Assembly (NCBI GenBank): GCA_965267405.1 | Contig: OZ253954.1 | Span: 1,984,001 to 2,048,000, forward strand | Direction: 5' to 3' | DNA length: 64,000 nucleotides | Source: JAPPOI01 sp028818055 | Lineage (GTDB): Bacteria > Pseudomonadota > Alphaproteobacteria > Rhodobacterales > Rhodobacteraceae | Part shown: positions 1-8,610 of the stretch, in pieces | Layout of the letters: the number at the start of each line of letters is the position of its first letter | Numbering within the stretch: the stretch's first letter is position 1 | The notes under the pieces: generated by a model | The model's input: the letters and a program-made list of their open reading frames with translations, nothing else | Told to the model about the DNA's origin: nothing | Databases searched by the model: none | Program-made: the position numbers and the translations under genes

Positions 1-1
1 T

Positions 2-523
2 CGCGAAGCTGCTTTGGCATCGGCACCCCTGGACGCGATAGATATCACGTTCGCCGGACTGGCAACGGAAAGCCATGGCGGCTTGACCCGCCCGTCCTGC
101 AGTCGCGTTACAAGTCAGTATGCGCGTGGCACCGAGATAAGAAACACGCGACAGTTCTCTATCGTCTCAACGGAAGAGCTTGCTGCAATCGCCGCTGAAA
201 TGGGTGTGGGTGAGCTGCACCCATCGTGGATTGGCGCCTCGATTGCGATTAAGGGCTTGCCTGACTTTTCGCACATTCCCCCGTCATCGCGGCTTCAGGG
301 TGAATCTGGCGCAACGCTGACGATCGATATGCAGAACCGGCCTTGCCATCTTCCTGCAAAAGTCATCGACGAAATGCATCCCGGGGCCGGCAAGTTGTTC
401 AAGGCGGCCGCGGCGGGTCGTCGTGGTGTGACCGCGTGGGTCGAACGCGAAGGCACACTGCGCCTTGGCGAAAGAGTCAGGCTGCATGTGCCGGATCAAC
501 GCGCTTGGATGCACAGCGCCTGA
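2..523 (+). CDS. MOSC domain protein, 5'-partial
   Basis: The reading frame is open from the left edge, so the true start lies outside the window; a TTG at 14 is possible but unlikely. The 173 visible codons resemble MOSC domain proteins, the beta-barrel family related to the C-terminal domain of molybdenum-cofactor sulfurases. Support comes from the segment around the HGGLTRPSCSRV motif, which carries a conserved-looking cysteine, and from the later segments SRLQGESGATL and MQNRPC. MOSC proteins are thought to carry sulfur or bind pterin cofactor, but the substrate of this subgroup is not known. A same-strand Fe-S protein follows 72 bases later. Family assignment is by recognition of conserved segments only. 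Confidence 0.72.
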   Translation, partial: REAALASAPLDAIDITFAGLATESHGGLTRPSCSRVTSQYARGTEIRNTRQFSIVSTEELAAIAAEMGVGELHPSWIGASIAIKGLPDFSHIPPSSRLQGESGATLTIDMQNRPCHLPAKVIDEMHPGAGKLFKAAAAGRRGVTAWVEREGTLRLGERVRLHVPDQRAWMHSA

Positions 524-595
524 GCGCCAATGGCGTTCGATTTCGCGCAGAATCAAGCTAATCTCTTCCAAACGTAATCAGCAGCGGAGGAAGAC

Positions 596-1231
596 ATGGC
601 CAAAAAGTATTCCGGCGAGCAGATCGAGATCAGCTTCGATATGAAGCGATGCATCCATGCCCGAAACTGTTTTCTGAAGTTGCCGCAAGTGTTCGACCCG
701 TCGCGGCGACCGTGGGTCGATCCGGATGCCGCCTCGGCGGAAGAAATTGCCGCGATGGTGCGCACCTGTCCGTCCGGCGCTTTGACGTTCGCATATACTG
801 ACGGTCACGCTGAAGAAGCAGCGCCCGGTATCAACCGCATGGCCACGTTGGAAAACGGACCGAACGCCCTGCACGGCAATCTCGTTGTTGATGGTCAAGC
901 AATGACCCGTGCAACACTCTGCCGTTGCGGAAAAACCAAGAACCCACCGTTTTGCGACTATTCCCATGTTGATGCTGGCTTCGAAGCAACTGGTGAGCCT
1001 GCTGAAACCGGCAAGGATGCTCCGGGCGAAGATGCGGGCGAAGAGCTGGTGATCACAGGATTCGAAAACGGGCCGATTGAAGCGCGTGGCGCACTGGAGA
1101 TCACGTCGGGTACAGGGCATCGCGTGCACCGTGGAACGCGTGCGTTTCTATGCCGGTGCGGGCGCTCGAAGAATAAACCGTTTTGCGATGGCAGTCATAA
1201 AGAAGGTGGTTTCGAGGTTCCGGGAAGCTAA
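596..1231 (+). CDS. CDGSH iron-sulfur protein with N-terminal ferredoxin-like domain
   Basis: This 211-residue protein has three Fe-S modules in a row. Residues 8-65 look like a divergent single-cluster ferredoxin domain (Fer4_19 type) with Cys19, Cys25 and Cys58. Two CDGSH-type [2Fe-2S] motifs follow. The first has Cys109, Cys111, Cys120 and His124, with the CDGSH core written CDYSH. The second has Cys186, Cys188, Cys197 and His201, with a canonical CDGSH. The family is expected to be cytosolic and redox-active, but the partner is unknown. The start is set by a GGAGG ribosome site just upstream. It converges with the minus-strand thioesterase, the stops overlapping by 4 bases. Confidence 0.9.
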   Translation: MAKKYSGEQIEISFDMKRCIHARNCFLKLPQVFDPSRRPWVDPDAASAEEIAAMVRTCPSGALTFAYTDGHAEEAAPGINRMATLENGPNALHGNLVVDGQAMTRATLCRCGKTKNPPFCDYSHVDAGFEATGEPAETGKDAPGEDAGEELVITGFENGPIEARGALEITSGTGHRVHRGTRAFLCRCGRSKNKPFCDGSHKEGGFEVPGS

Positions 1232-1653
1232 AGCGCAACAGGGATCATCGTGCCCTGCAGTGTTGCAATGTGTTTCCGTGTGTCGCCGGTTTCAGCAAAG
1301 ACGTCAGATTGGACGACAGTAATACGGCGCCCGGATTTCACGACGCGGCCCTCGGCAACCAGTCGATCTCCAAGACCCGGCGATAAAAGGTTGATCTTCA
1401 TCTCGACCGTCATGACCTCTTGATCCAAGGGCATAAGGGTAAGGGCTGAGTAGCCTGCCGCGCTGTCACCAATGGAAAACGCGAGGCCAGCGTGTGCCGC
1501 ACCTTGTTGCTGACGACTGCCAGGCAAGATCGGCGCGGATATGATGACGTTTCCTGCGCCTATTTCCACCAACTCCGCCCCAAGTGTTTGCATCATGGTT
1601 TGCGCCGCAAAGGACGTGCGCACTCGGTCCATGATTTCGGTTGAAACTGTCAT
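1228..1653 (-). CDS. PaaI/YdiI-type hotdog thioesterase
   Basis: The protein has 141 residues from the ATG at 1653. It fits the small hotdog-fold thioesterase family (PaaI-like), which hydrolyses acyl-CoA thioesters in the cytosol. The segment GAAHAGLAFSIGDSAAG matches the conserved region around the active-site helix, and the C-terminal half carries the alternating strands of the fold. The ATG overlaps the stop of pdeM by 4 bases (ATGA), so the two are probably co-translated. A longer in-frame reading would run deep into pdeM and is rejected. The substrate cannot be read from sequence. Confidence 0.82.
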   Translation of the reverse strand: MTVSTEIMDRVRTSFAAQTMMQTLGAELVEIGAGNVIISAPILPGSRQQQGAAHAGLAFSIGDSAAGYSALTLMPLDQEVMTVEMKINLLSPGLGDRLVAEGRVVKSGRRITVVQSDVFAETGDTRKHIATLQGTMIPVAL

Positions 1654-2306
1654 GCGGCACGCGGGACCGGCACAGCGAGAACCTTGCGGCCTGTCAAAAA
1701 GGCTGTGGCCCTGTCGTCGAAAAGCCGACGCAACTCGGGCGTGGTCCAATTCAATCCGCCTGTGTAGCACCCATAGGCTGGCAGCATGAGCCTCCGATCA
1801 TCCATCAAAAAACAGGGCCGAGACGCAGACCGTACGCGCGCCTTTGGGTGATAATGCCCGGACACTTCTCCGGCTTCACAATTTTCAAATGCAATGTGGC
1901 GGAATGTCAGCGGACCTTCGCGATGCTCTGCCAGATGAGTGCCGCCAACGTCCAACGGTCCCGGATCATGATTGCCTTCAATCCAAAGCCACCGGCGTCC
2001 CGCTTGCAACGTCGCAATGGTGCTAAGGTGCTCTTCATCAAGCGCGTTGGCGGCCCAAATATCGTCAAAACTATCGCCCAGACACAGCACAGTTTTTGGA
2101 GCCGTCAGTTGGATATCATCTGACAGGCGCGTCAGTGTCTCGGTCGTGTCGTAAGGCGGAAGTAGCGCGCCGCCGCGCCGGGCCATCCGCTCTGACTTTC
2201 CCAAATGCAGGTCTGAGACAACCAGCATGTCCTTCGCCGACCAGTGCAGGGCGCCCGAGGGAAGGGGCGACAGGGTTTCACCGCGAAAGACGCATGTCAG
2301 GTTCAT
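1650..2306 (-). CDS. pdeM: ligase-associated DNA damage response endonuclease PdeM
   Basis: The calcineurin-like metallophosphoesterase motifs are complete: SDLHLGKSE with Asp32 and His34, GDSFDD with Asp78, GNHD at 111-114, and GHYH at 150-153. The 218-residue length and overall sequence match PdeM, which belongs to the ligase-associated DNA-damage group with an Lhr-type helicase, an ATP-dependent ligase and an exonuclease. Here the helicase gene lies directly upstream on the same strand, 49 bases away, while ligase and exonuclease are not in the window. The hotdog thioesterase overlaps its 3' end. Metal binding is inferred from the intact ligand set. Confidence 0.92.
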   Translation of the reverse strand: MNLTCVFRGETLSPLPSGALHWSAKDMLVVSDLHLGKSERMARRGGALLPPYDTTETLTRLSDDIQLTAPKTVLCLGDSFDDIWAANALDEEHLSTIATLQAGRRWLWIEGNHDPGPLDVGGTHLAEHREGPLTFRHIAFENCEAGEVSGHYHPKARVRSASRPCFLMDDRRLMLPAYGCYTGGLNWTTPELRRLFDDRATAFLTGRKVLAVPVPRAA

Positions 2307-2355
2307 GCTTCGTTCTTCTCGCGTTTCTCATCAATTGGCAAGCACTACATCGTCG

Positions 2356-4800
2356 TCAGTAAGGTACCCGCCAGCTTTTCCTGCCTTCGGTCGGAATTTG
2401 GTCCAGTCCCGCGGCTGACATCAGCCGTTCCGTTTCCTGCTCCAAAAGCCGTTCGCGACCTTCGCCCATAACCGGTACACGTCCGGGCTCAAGGAAAAGT
2501 GGCGCCGCCAAAGGTGTCACCCGGTCGAGGATGACATGGTCAACCTGGCCTGCAGTACGCTCTAGCATCTCTTCGATCCGGCCAAAGTCGACCAAGCCCT
2601 TCATCGCCTCATCACGGGTGATGGCCAGCATCAGGTGATCAGGATCGTACTTCAGCAAAGTGTCGTACAATATGTCAGACGAGAAGCTGGCTTGACGGCC
2701 GGTGCGCCGCTGATGCCCCCAATTTCGCTCAAGCAAGCCTGCGATTGTCGCCGAAGCACGAAACGTACGCTTCATGACAGCGTTCCCGCTAAGCCACTGC
2801 TCGAAGGCGTCTCGTAAATTGGCCCCTTCGAACAACGGTTCCGGGTCGGGTACAGAATTCAGACCCCAGATCAGGACGGCGTAGTCGGTGGATACAAAAC
2901 CAAGTGGGGCCAGCCCGGCTTTCTCCATCCGCTCGGTCACCAGAAGGCCCAAAGTCTGCATCGCATTGCGTCCGGCAAATCCGTAAACGCATGTATGTTG
3001 CCGACCGTCGTGCGGGAAACTTTCAACCAAAAGCCTGTCCGCCGAAGGTAGCTTGGACACACGCCTTTGTAGTGCCAACCAATCAGCGGTGTGCTGAGGA
3101 AGTTGGGGCCAGCTATCTTGCTGAAACATATCGAGAATACGGGACGACAATTGAGTGGACGTGGCAAACTTGGTGCCCATGAATGTCGCGATTTTGGGTG
3201 GTTTTTCAGCACGGCGCGTCACTTCAACCGTCATCTCACGCAGCCCCTCATAGCGGACAACCTTGCCGCCAATAAGAAAGGTGTCGCCCGGCGTCAGTGA
3301 GGCCGCAAAGCCTTCTTCGATCTCACCTAATGGCTTGCCACCCATGCGATTTTTCAAACGGACTTTAAGGGTATCGGTGTCCTGAATGGTGCCGAGGTTC
3401 ATGCGAATGTGCTGTGACGCGCGCGGATCGCGTAACTCCCACAAACCATCACTTCGCTGCTTCAGTCGTTGCCAGCGATCGTAGGCACGCAGCGCATAGC
3501 CACCGGTGGCCACCATATCCAGGCACGCATCAAATTCTTCGCGTTCGAGATCGTGAAAGGCACCACAGGTCGTCACAGTTTCGAAAAACTCATCCGCCTC
3601 AAAGGGGTCACGGCACGCCCTTACGAGAATGTGCTGACACAGAACATCCTTGGGCCCACGACCCCTTGGCTCTCCGTCCAGATCAGCTTCGTTTACGGCA
3701 TCCAAAGCTGCGGCACATTCGACCACCTCAAAACGATTTGCAGGAACGACCAACGCCTTGGAGGGCGCGTTGTACGTGTGATTTGCCCTGCCGATGCGCT
3801 GCACCAATCGCTTCACGTTCTTGGGCGCGCCGATTTGGATGATCAGATCGACATCCCCCCAGTCGATGCCCAGGTCCAGGGTCCCGGTACAGACTATTGC
3901 TCTGAGATCGCCGCGCACCATTGCGGCTTCAACTTTCTCGCGTTGAGCGCGGGCCAGTGATCCGTGATGGATGCCAATCGGCAGTCCTTCGTCGTTGGCA
4001 AGCCAAAGCTCGTGGAAGAAAATCTCGGCCTGTGCACGAGTATTGTGGAAAATGAGCGTGGTTTTGTGTTTCTTCACCTCTTCCAAGACCCGTGGAATGG
4101 CGTATTTGCCACCGCCACCAGACCATGGAGGCAGTTCGGTGGTGTCCAACATGGCGATGTCTGGCTTTGGTCCAGGGTCAGCATAAAGGATAGGGCAGGG
4201 GTCGGGATGCTTCGCCAAGATATGCGCGATGCTGTCTGGGTCTTCGACAGTCGCCGAAAGTCCGATCCGCCGAAGGTCCGGGCACATTGCCTGCAGTTCG
4301 GCGAGACACAGCATCAGTTGGTCGCCCCGTTTGGATTCGGCAAGCGCGTGAATTTCGTCGACCACCACCCGGCTCAATCCCGCGAACATGCGCGGCGCAT
4401 CTTCGTAAGTCAGCAACAACGCGAGACTTTCCGGAGTTGTCAGCAATATGTGGGGTGGATCGGCGCGTTGTCGTTTTTTCTGCGTGGCCGAGGTGTCGCC
4501 GGTTCTGTCCTCGACGCGGATTGGAAGTCTCATGTCTGCAATGGGTGTTCCAAGATTGCGCTTGATGTCTGCAGCCAGGGCTTTCAATGGAGAAACGTAG
4601 AGGGTGTGTAGCCCCTGATGATCACCCGAGGACAACTCGATCAGAGTGGGCAAGAAGCCCGACAATGTCTTGCCACCTCCGGTGGGGGCAATCATCAGCA
4701 ATGACGGCTCAAAAGCGCGATCAACGACATTAAGTTGGTGGGGATGCGGGCTCCAGCCCTTACTGGAAAACCATGAGTGAAATTCTGTGGGTAATACCAT
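2356..4800 (-). CDS. ligase-associated Lhr-like DEXH helicase
   Basis: The 814-residue protein, counted from the ATG at 4800, is a superfamily 2 helicase of the Lhr family. Walker A reads APTGGGKT (residues 38-45) and the DEXH box is DEIH (148-151). The C-terminal RecA domain carries the GIDWGDVDLIIQIG segment and a QRIGRANH motif VI. The last 300 residues form the Lhr-specific winged-helix and associated region. It is the helicase of the ligase-associated DNA repair cassette, next to pdeM. The ATG has no clear Shine-Dalgarno site. A TTG six codons upstream sits inside a perfect hairpin (4818-4837) and is less likely. Confidence 0.93.
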   Translation of the reverse strand: MVLPTEFHSWFSSKGWSPHPHQLNVVDRAFEPSLLMIAPTGGGKTLSGFLPTLIELSSGDHQGLHTLYVSPLKALAADIKRNLGTPIADMRLPIRVEDRTGDTSATQKKRQRADPPHILLTTPESLALLLTYEDAPRMFAGLSRVVVDEIHALAESKRGDQLMLCLAELQAMCPDLRRIGLSATVEDPDSIAHILAKHPDPCPILYADPGPKPDIAMLDTTELPPWSGGGGKYAIPRVLEEVKKHKTTLIFHNTRAQAEIFFHELWLANDEGLPIGIHHGSLARAQREKVEAAMVRGDLRAIVCTGTLDLGIDWGDVDLIIQIGAPKNVKRLVQRIGRANHTYNAPSKALVVPANRFEVVECAAALDAVNEADLDGEPRGRGPKDVLCQHILVRACRDPFEADEFFETVTTCGAFHDLEREEFDACLDMVATGGYALRAYDRWQRLKQRSDGLWELRDPRASQHIRMNLGTIQDTDTLKVRLKNRMGGKPLGEIEEGFAASLTPGDTFLIGGKVVRYEGLREMTVEVTRRAEKPPKIATFMGTKFATSTQLSSRILDMFQQDSWPQLPQHTADWLALQRRVSKLPSADRLLVESFPHDGRQHTCVYGFAGRNAMQTLGLLVTERMEKAGLAPLGFVSTDYAVLIWGLNSVPDPEPLFEGANLRDAFEQWLSGNAVMKRTFRASATIAGLLERNWGHQRRTGRQASFSSDILYDTLLKYDPDHLMLAITRDEAMKGLVDFGRIEEMLERTAGQVDHVILDRVTPLAAPLFLEPGRVPVMGEGRERLLEQETERLMSAAGLDQIPTEGRKSWRVPY

Positions 4801-4817
4801 CAGGAAGTGTCCAGCCA

Positions 4818-4868
4818 ACGAGGGGCCAGCCCCTCGTGCTCCCCGGAGTATTTTAACCAGAAAGAAAG
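4818..4868 (-). repeat. dispersed hairpin element, copy A
   Basis: The arms ACGAGGGGC and GCCCCTCGT form a perfect 9-bp stem at 4818-4837 with a 2-base gap. Next to it is a conserved core at 4845-4868 which, read on the minus strand, runs CTTTCTTTCTGGTTAAAATA then CTCC. The same core recurs at 4975-4996 in the opposite direction and at 50618-50639. It sits immediately upstream of the helicase start. The family resembles intergenic elements I know from Rhodobacteraceae genomes. A role in termination or RNA processing is inferred. Confidence 0.7.
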
Positions 4869-4974
4869 AAAGTTTGAGTCAAATTGTAGTCGCGGTACAG
4901 GCGGGAGCGCCAATGGCCGCCCAGAGAGAAAACCCTTTCTCGGTGAAGGCGTCCTGATGTTGGGGCGCCTTCCA

Positions 4975-5029
4975 TTCTTTCTGGCTGAAATACTCCCTGG
5001 GGGGTTCCGGGGGAGTGGAACTCCCCCGG
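4975..5029 (+). repeat. dispersed hairpin element, copy B
   Basis: The core TTCTTTCTGGCTGAAATACT plus CC (4975-4996) is followed by a perfect stem, CCGGGGGAG (5007-5015) with CTCCCCCGG (5021-5029) and a 5-base loop. It lies just downstream of the AAA+ ATPase stop codon, which is on the minus strand. With copy A it makes an inverted pair about 105 bases apart. It probably ends or stabilises the ATPase transcript. There is no T-run, so it is not a classical intrinsic terminator. Confidence 0.7.
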
Positions 5030-5063
5030 TCGGTCGCCGCGCAAAAGCGCGGTGAAACCGTGA

Positions 5064-6374
5064 TCAGTGGACGATCTTCTCTTCTTTGACGAACATATTT
5101 GCCCAAGCCCGGTCGATCAGTTCTGGCGACATTTGATAAGGAATACCTTCAAACTCGCAGATCGAAATCATCTGATCGATCAGGAAGATCGGTTGATAGT
5201 TCGCATAGATGTTGTCGATGGTTGGGTATTTGTTCTTGATAAGATAGACGAGCGTGTCTTCATCAAGTGGCATTTTCCGTTTCCGCGCGACCATCGCGAA
5301 GATTTTCAGATAATCTTCCTGGTCAGGGCCATCGATTTTGATTTTGAAGAAGATACGACGCAAGGCCGCTTTGTCGAAAATCTCGTTCGGGTGGAAGTTG
5401 GTCGAGAAAATCACCAGCGTGTCGAACGGTACTTCAAATTTCTCACCCGATTGCAGCGCAAGGATATCCTTGTTCTCTTCAAGTGGCACGATCCAACGGT
5501 TCACAAGTGCCTGAGGCGGTTCTTCCTGACGGCCAAGGTCGTCCACGATGAAAACACCGCCGGAAGATTTCAGCTGCAAAGGTGCCTGATATGTCCGTGC
5601 GGTCGGGTTGTAGACGAGGTCGAGCATCGACAGCGACAATTCACCACCGGTGATCACGGTCGGCCGGTCGCAAAGCACATAGCGTGTGTCGAAGCGATTT
5701 GACGTCCGACGCAGCGAATTGGGGTCGTCTTCCTGGGCTTCTGCAGCCGTGTGAACAATCGGGTCGTAAACGGTGATCACCTGGCCAGAATATTCAATGG
5801 CACGCGGGATATAGATTTTGTCGCCCAATGCATCACGGATACCATTTGAAATGGATGATTTACCATTTCCCGGAGGTCCATACATCAGGATCGAGCGGCC
5901 AGCTGAAACCGCAGGTCCCAAGTGATCCAGCAATTCATCGGGAAGAATGAGATGTCCCATAGCGCCGGTAAGCTGATCGCGGGTCACCTGAATGTTCCGG
6001 ATCGACTGACGCTTGACCTGCTCTGAATAGATTTCAAGTGGCACAGGCATGGCACCGTAGTATTCTGACTGCGACAGTGCATCGAGCGCGCGCTGCTTGC
6101 CGGCTTCAGTCAATTGGAAGCCCATCTCACCGCCCGAGTTGGCGTGAAGCGTACCGGTTGCTTCCACCAGCTTTTGTTCGCGCGCAATGTCGACAAGTTC
6201 CTGTGTAACCGGAACAGGAAGGCAAAGCGCTTTCGACAACTCCGTAACCATGTCCAAGTTCATCCGGAACATCGTCTTCAAAAGAATGTCGCGCATCATC
6301 ACGGTGCCCAGCTTCATTCCATCCAATGACCGCGGAGCCGGGGGCGCCATTACGTTCGACGTCTGCATATTCAT
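5064..6374 (-). CDS. AAA+ ATPase, probably linked to the Tad pilus
   Basis: This 436-residue protein has an N-terminal helical region (1-130, probably winged-helix-like) and one AAA+ module. Walker A is GPPGNGKS (166-173), Walker B is FIVDDLGR (275-282), sensor 1 is STNFHP (324-329), and an arginine-finger candidate lies in ALRRIFF (337-343). I know it as a conserved alphaproteobacterial protein often found near tad genes; its biochemical role is not established. A 16-base sequence 103 bases upstream of its start is repeated exactly upstream of tadZ. A divergent membrane protein starts 134 bases away. There is no strong ribosome site, and the ATG at 6368 is an alternative start. Confidence 0.85.
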   Translation of the reverse strand: MNMQTSNVMAPPAPRSLDGMKLGTVMMRDILLKTMFRMNLDMVTELSKALCLPVPVTQELVDIAREQKLVEATGTLHANSGGEMGFQLTEAGKQRALDALSQSEYYGAMPVPLEIYSEQVKRQSIRNIQVTRDQLTGAMGHLILPDELLDHLGPAVSAGRSILMYGPPGNGKSSISNGIRDALGDKIYIPRAIEYSGQVITVYDPIVHTAAEAQEDDPNSLRRTSNRFDTRYVLCDRPTVITGGELSLSMLDLVYNPTARTYQAPLQLKSSGGVFIVDDLGRQEEPPQALVNRWIVPLEENKDILALQSGEKFEVPFDTLVIFSTNFHPNEIFDKAALRRIFFKIKIDGPDQEDYLKIFAMVARKRKMPLDEDTLVYLIKNKYPTIDNIYANYQPIFLIDQMISICEFEGIPYQMSPELIDRAWANMFVKEEKIVH

Positions 6375-6476
6375 GAGTTCAACCCATACCTCATAACGTG
6401 ACCAGTCTGACGCGCCGTTGCCGAATTCTCGACAATCATTGCCTTCAGACCATTTCCTCGATCAATATGACCCGCT

Positions 6477-6492
6477 ATTGTGGCCAAAAAAT
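6477..6492 (-). promoter_or_regulatory. 16-base element shared with the tadZ upstream region
   Basis: On the minus strand this reads ATTTTTTGGCCACAAT. The identical 16-mer is at 14937-14952, upstream of tadZ, and both are followed by CG and then ATATTG within 13 bases. Here it lies between the divergent AAA+ ATPase and the membrane protein gene, so it could serve either. A shorter relative, TTTCGCCACAAT, is at 18004-18015 upstream of rcpC. The binding protein is unknown. Confidence 0.5.
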
Positions 6493-6508
6493 GAAAAAAG
6501 GATGAGGA

Positions 6509-8110
6509 ATGAGTAGACCGAATCCCCTTATTTTGTTGGCAATTATAGCCGTTTCAACGGTGATTATGGCCGGGGTCGCTATCAGGCCCGGAGCTTTAAT
6601 GATTTCAGCGCATGAAGGCGATACCTATCATTTGCTTGATATCATTTTCAGGATGGATCGCGGTCTTGAGCCTCATCAGGACTTCGTCACACCCATCGGA
6701 GTGCTCGCATTCCTTCCCATCCTCTGGTTCATTGAAGGGGGCTATGGAGTCGGTACAGCGATCCTCTTCAGCCAGCTCTTGGTTGCCGTCGCGTTGATCA
6801 TTCCCATCTGGTACACCGCATCTTCGCGTTTGTCGGCGCGAACCGGATATCTTTTTGCTGCCGTGTCGATGATTACCGTATTGGCCCTGGTCTATGGTGG
6901 GTCAGAGCCGGGGCTTTCCATTTCTATGCATTACAATCGGTGGGCGTGGGCCATTGCGTATATTTTGGTCGTGCTTGCACTGGTTCCCGGCCGCGGATTC
7001 AAATGGTTGGACGGCCTATTATTTGGTCTTGGTCTTTCCGCGCTGGTTTTGCTGAAGATCACTTTCTTTGTGGCGCTGCTGCCCGGAATTGCCTTGGCAT
7101 TGATCCTGCGGCGCGACGCCCAAACCATGCTTGTTGCAGCCGTTACAGGAGCGGTGGTCGCGATAGGTGTAACGGTCTTTCTCGGGTTTGGCTTTTGGAC
7201 CGGGTACGTTGGCGACTTGGCAAATGTCGCAGCGTCAGAGGTGCGCCCATATGCGGGCGTAACCCTCACGGGTTTGATCTCAGAACCTTCGTCGATGATT
7301 GCGATCGCGCTAGGCCTTTGTGCCTATTTGTTCCTAAGCCGCAGTGGACAGCGGAATGCCGCACTTGCGTTGATCCTGCTGCTGCCGGGCTTCATTTACA
7401 TCACTTACCAGAATTTCGGGAATGATCCGAAATGGCTGATCCCATTCGCCGCGGCCATACTGGCGCTGCGACCAACCGAGGAAGAGTATCAGGAACAGGT
7501 CACGCCCTTAACGGTTGTCGCTCTGGCGGCCGTGGTTTTGATCCTTCCATCGGTTTTGACTATGGCTCTCTCACCATTTCGGCACATTTCGCAGTCGGCG
7601 GAACTTTACGAACCGATGCTGCCGGCATTGCCCAAGCACAGCGACATCAAGGTGCGGATTGACCGCGGAAATACGATGACTGCATTGGTATTCCTGGACC
7701 AGAGAGAAGAGGTTTGGGCAAAGTACGGAGAGGTGATCGAACGACCCGAAGCACCGGAAGTGGCCGGCATCACCATCCCAAAATGCGAAGTTCTCGCGGG
7801 GACATCTGCGTGGTTCAAAGAAATCACATCTGATTTAGTCGCGGCAAACATTCCGGCGGGAAGCCAATTGTTCACAACCGATATCCTGACGGCGTTTTGG
7901 TTGTTCGGGCCATTTGATCCGCTGCAGGACGGCGCGCCGTGGTATTACGGTGACTTGTCAGGTATCGAAAACGCGAACTACGTTCTCGTCCCCAAATGCA
8001 GTTTCGTCGATCGGGTGTTCGGGATCATGCTCGATGAACTGAATGCCGCCGACCTTGACCTGGTTTTGGTCCGAAACAACGAACTCTACGCTCTGTACCA
8101 GGTGAACTAG
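6509..8110 (+). CDS. polytopic membrane protein, possible GT-C type glycosyltransferase
   Basis: This 533-residue protein has about ten or eleven hydrophobic segments over residues 1-360 and then a soluble C-terminal region of roughly 170 residues. The first loop after TM1 carries HEGDTYHLLD, an acidic motif placed as in GT-C glycosyltransferases, which use a first-loop Asp or Glu. That is a weak structural hint and not an assignment. It starts at an ATG with a good AGGATGAGGA site. It lies between the Tad-linked ATPase (divergent) and tadV (convergent, stops overlapping by 4 bases). Its position suggests a link to pilus or surface glycan work, but no direct evidence shows this. Confidence 0.75.
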   Translation: MSRPNPLILLAIIAVSTVIMAGVAIRPGALMISAHEGDTYHLLDIIFRMDRGLEPHQDFVTPIGVLAFLPILWFIEGGYGVGTAILFSQLLVAVALIIPIWYTASSRLSARTGYLFAAVSMITVLALVYGGSEPGLSISMHYNRWAWAIAYILVVLALVPGRGFKWLDGLLFGLGLSALVLLKITFFVALLPGIALALILRRDAQTMLVAAVTGAVVAIGVTVFLGFGFWTGYVGDLANVAASEVRPYAGVTLTGLISEPSSMIAIALGLCAYLFLSRSGQRNAALALILLLPGFIYITYQNFGNDPKWLIPFAAAILALRPTEEEYQEQVTPLTVVALAAVVLILPSVLTMALSPFRHISQSAELYEPMLPALPKHSDIKVRIDRGNTMTALVFLDQREEVWAKYGEVIERPEAPEVAGITIPKCEVLAGTSAWFKEITSDLVAANIPAGSQLFTTDILTAFWLFGPFDPLQDGAPWYYGDLSGIENANYVLVPKCSFVDRVFGIMLDELNAADLDLVLVRNNELYALYQVN

Positions 8111-8598
8111 CCGCCAAATAAGAAGGGCATCAGAAGGTATAGGACGAGCGATGGCGCCAACGCGAACCCCATTGGGAATTCCTTGCGCGTCCAGCTCTCC
8201 CATTCCGAGAAGCGTTCCTTCAATGACGTTGCGCGAACCACCCGATGAACGACAAATGCGGCAAATGTCGTTGCGGCAAGAATGATCATGAAAAGGAACG
8301 CATCGCCCCTTTCTATGAATGGAGCCATGGCCGCAGCAAACTTGGCGTCACCGGCACCGATGGCGCGCACCATATTCAGCAAAAAACCAATGACGAGCAC
8401 CACACCAAAGTGAGCATAACGCCACAGGTATTCGTCCAAGGGCAAGGCCAACAGGCCGATAACAACGAAGACAATCAACATGGCCAAGACAGCCTTGTTG
8501 GGGATCTTCATGGTGGCCATGTCGCTCCAAGCAACCCAGATTGCGATTGGAGTGACAAACGGCAAAAACCACGCGGCGGTGGCCCAGGTCAGTGCCAT
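8107..8598 (-). CDS. tadV: prepilin peptidase TadV/CpaA
   Basis: The protein has 163 residues and is a short A24-type aspartic peptidase. The first catalytic Asp is Asp26 in AWSDMATMKIPN and the second is Asp84 in GAGD (81-84). Several transmembrane segments surround them. It lacks the N-terminal methylase domain of the long PilD enzymes, as is normal for TadV/CpaA. It should cleave the leader of the Flp pilins at the inner membrane. It is the last gene of the Tad locus in transcription order, 12 bases after the first TPR lipoprotein gene. Confidence 0.92.
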   Translation of the reverse strand: MALTWATAAWFLPFVTPIAIWVAWSDMATMKIPNKAVLAMLIVFVVIGLLALPLDEYLWRYAHFGVVLVIGFLLNMVRAIGAGDAKFAAAMAPFIERGDAFLFMIILAATTFAAFVVHRVVRATSLKERFSEWESWTRKEFPMGFALAPSLVLYLLMPFLFGG

Positions 8599-8610
8599 GG
8601 CTCGGCCTTC

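Noticed and set aside
3964..4611. 215-codon open frame antisense to the helicase
   Set aside because: It covers the helicase Walker B and neighbouring motifs on the other strand; no ribosome site.
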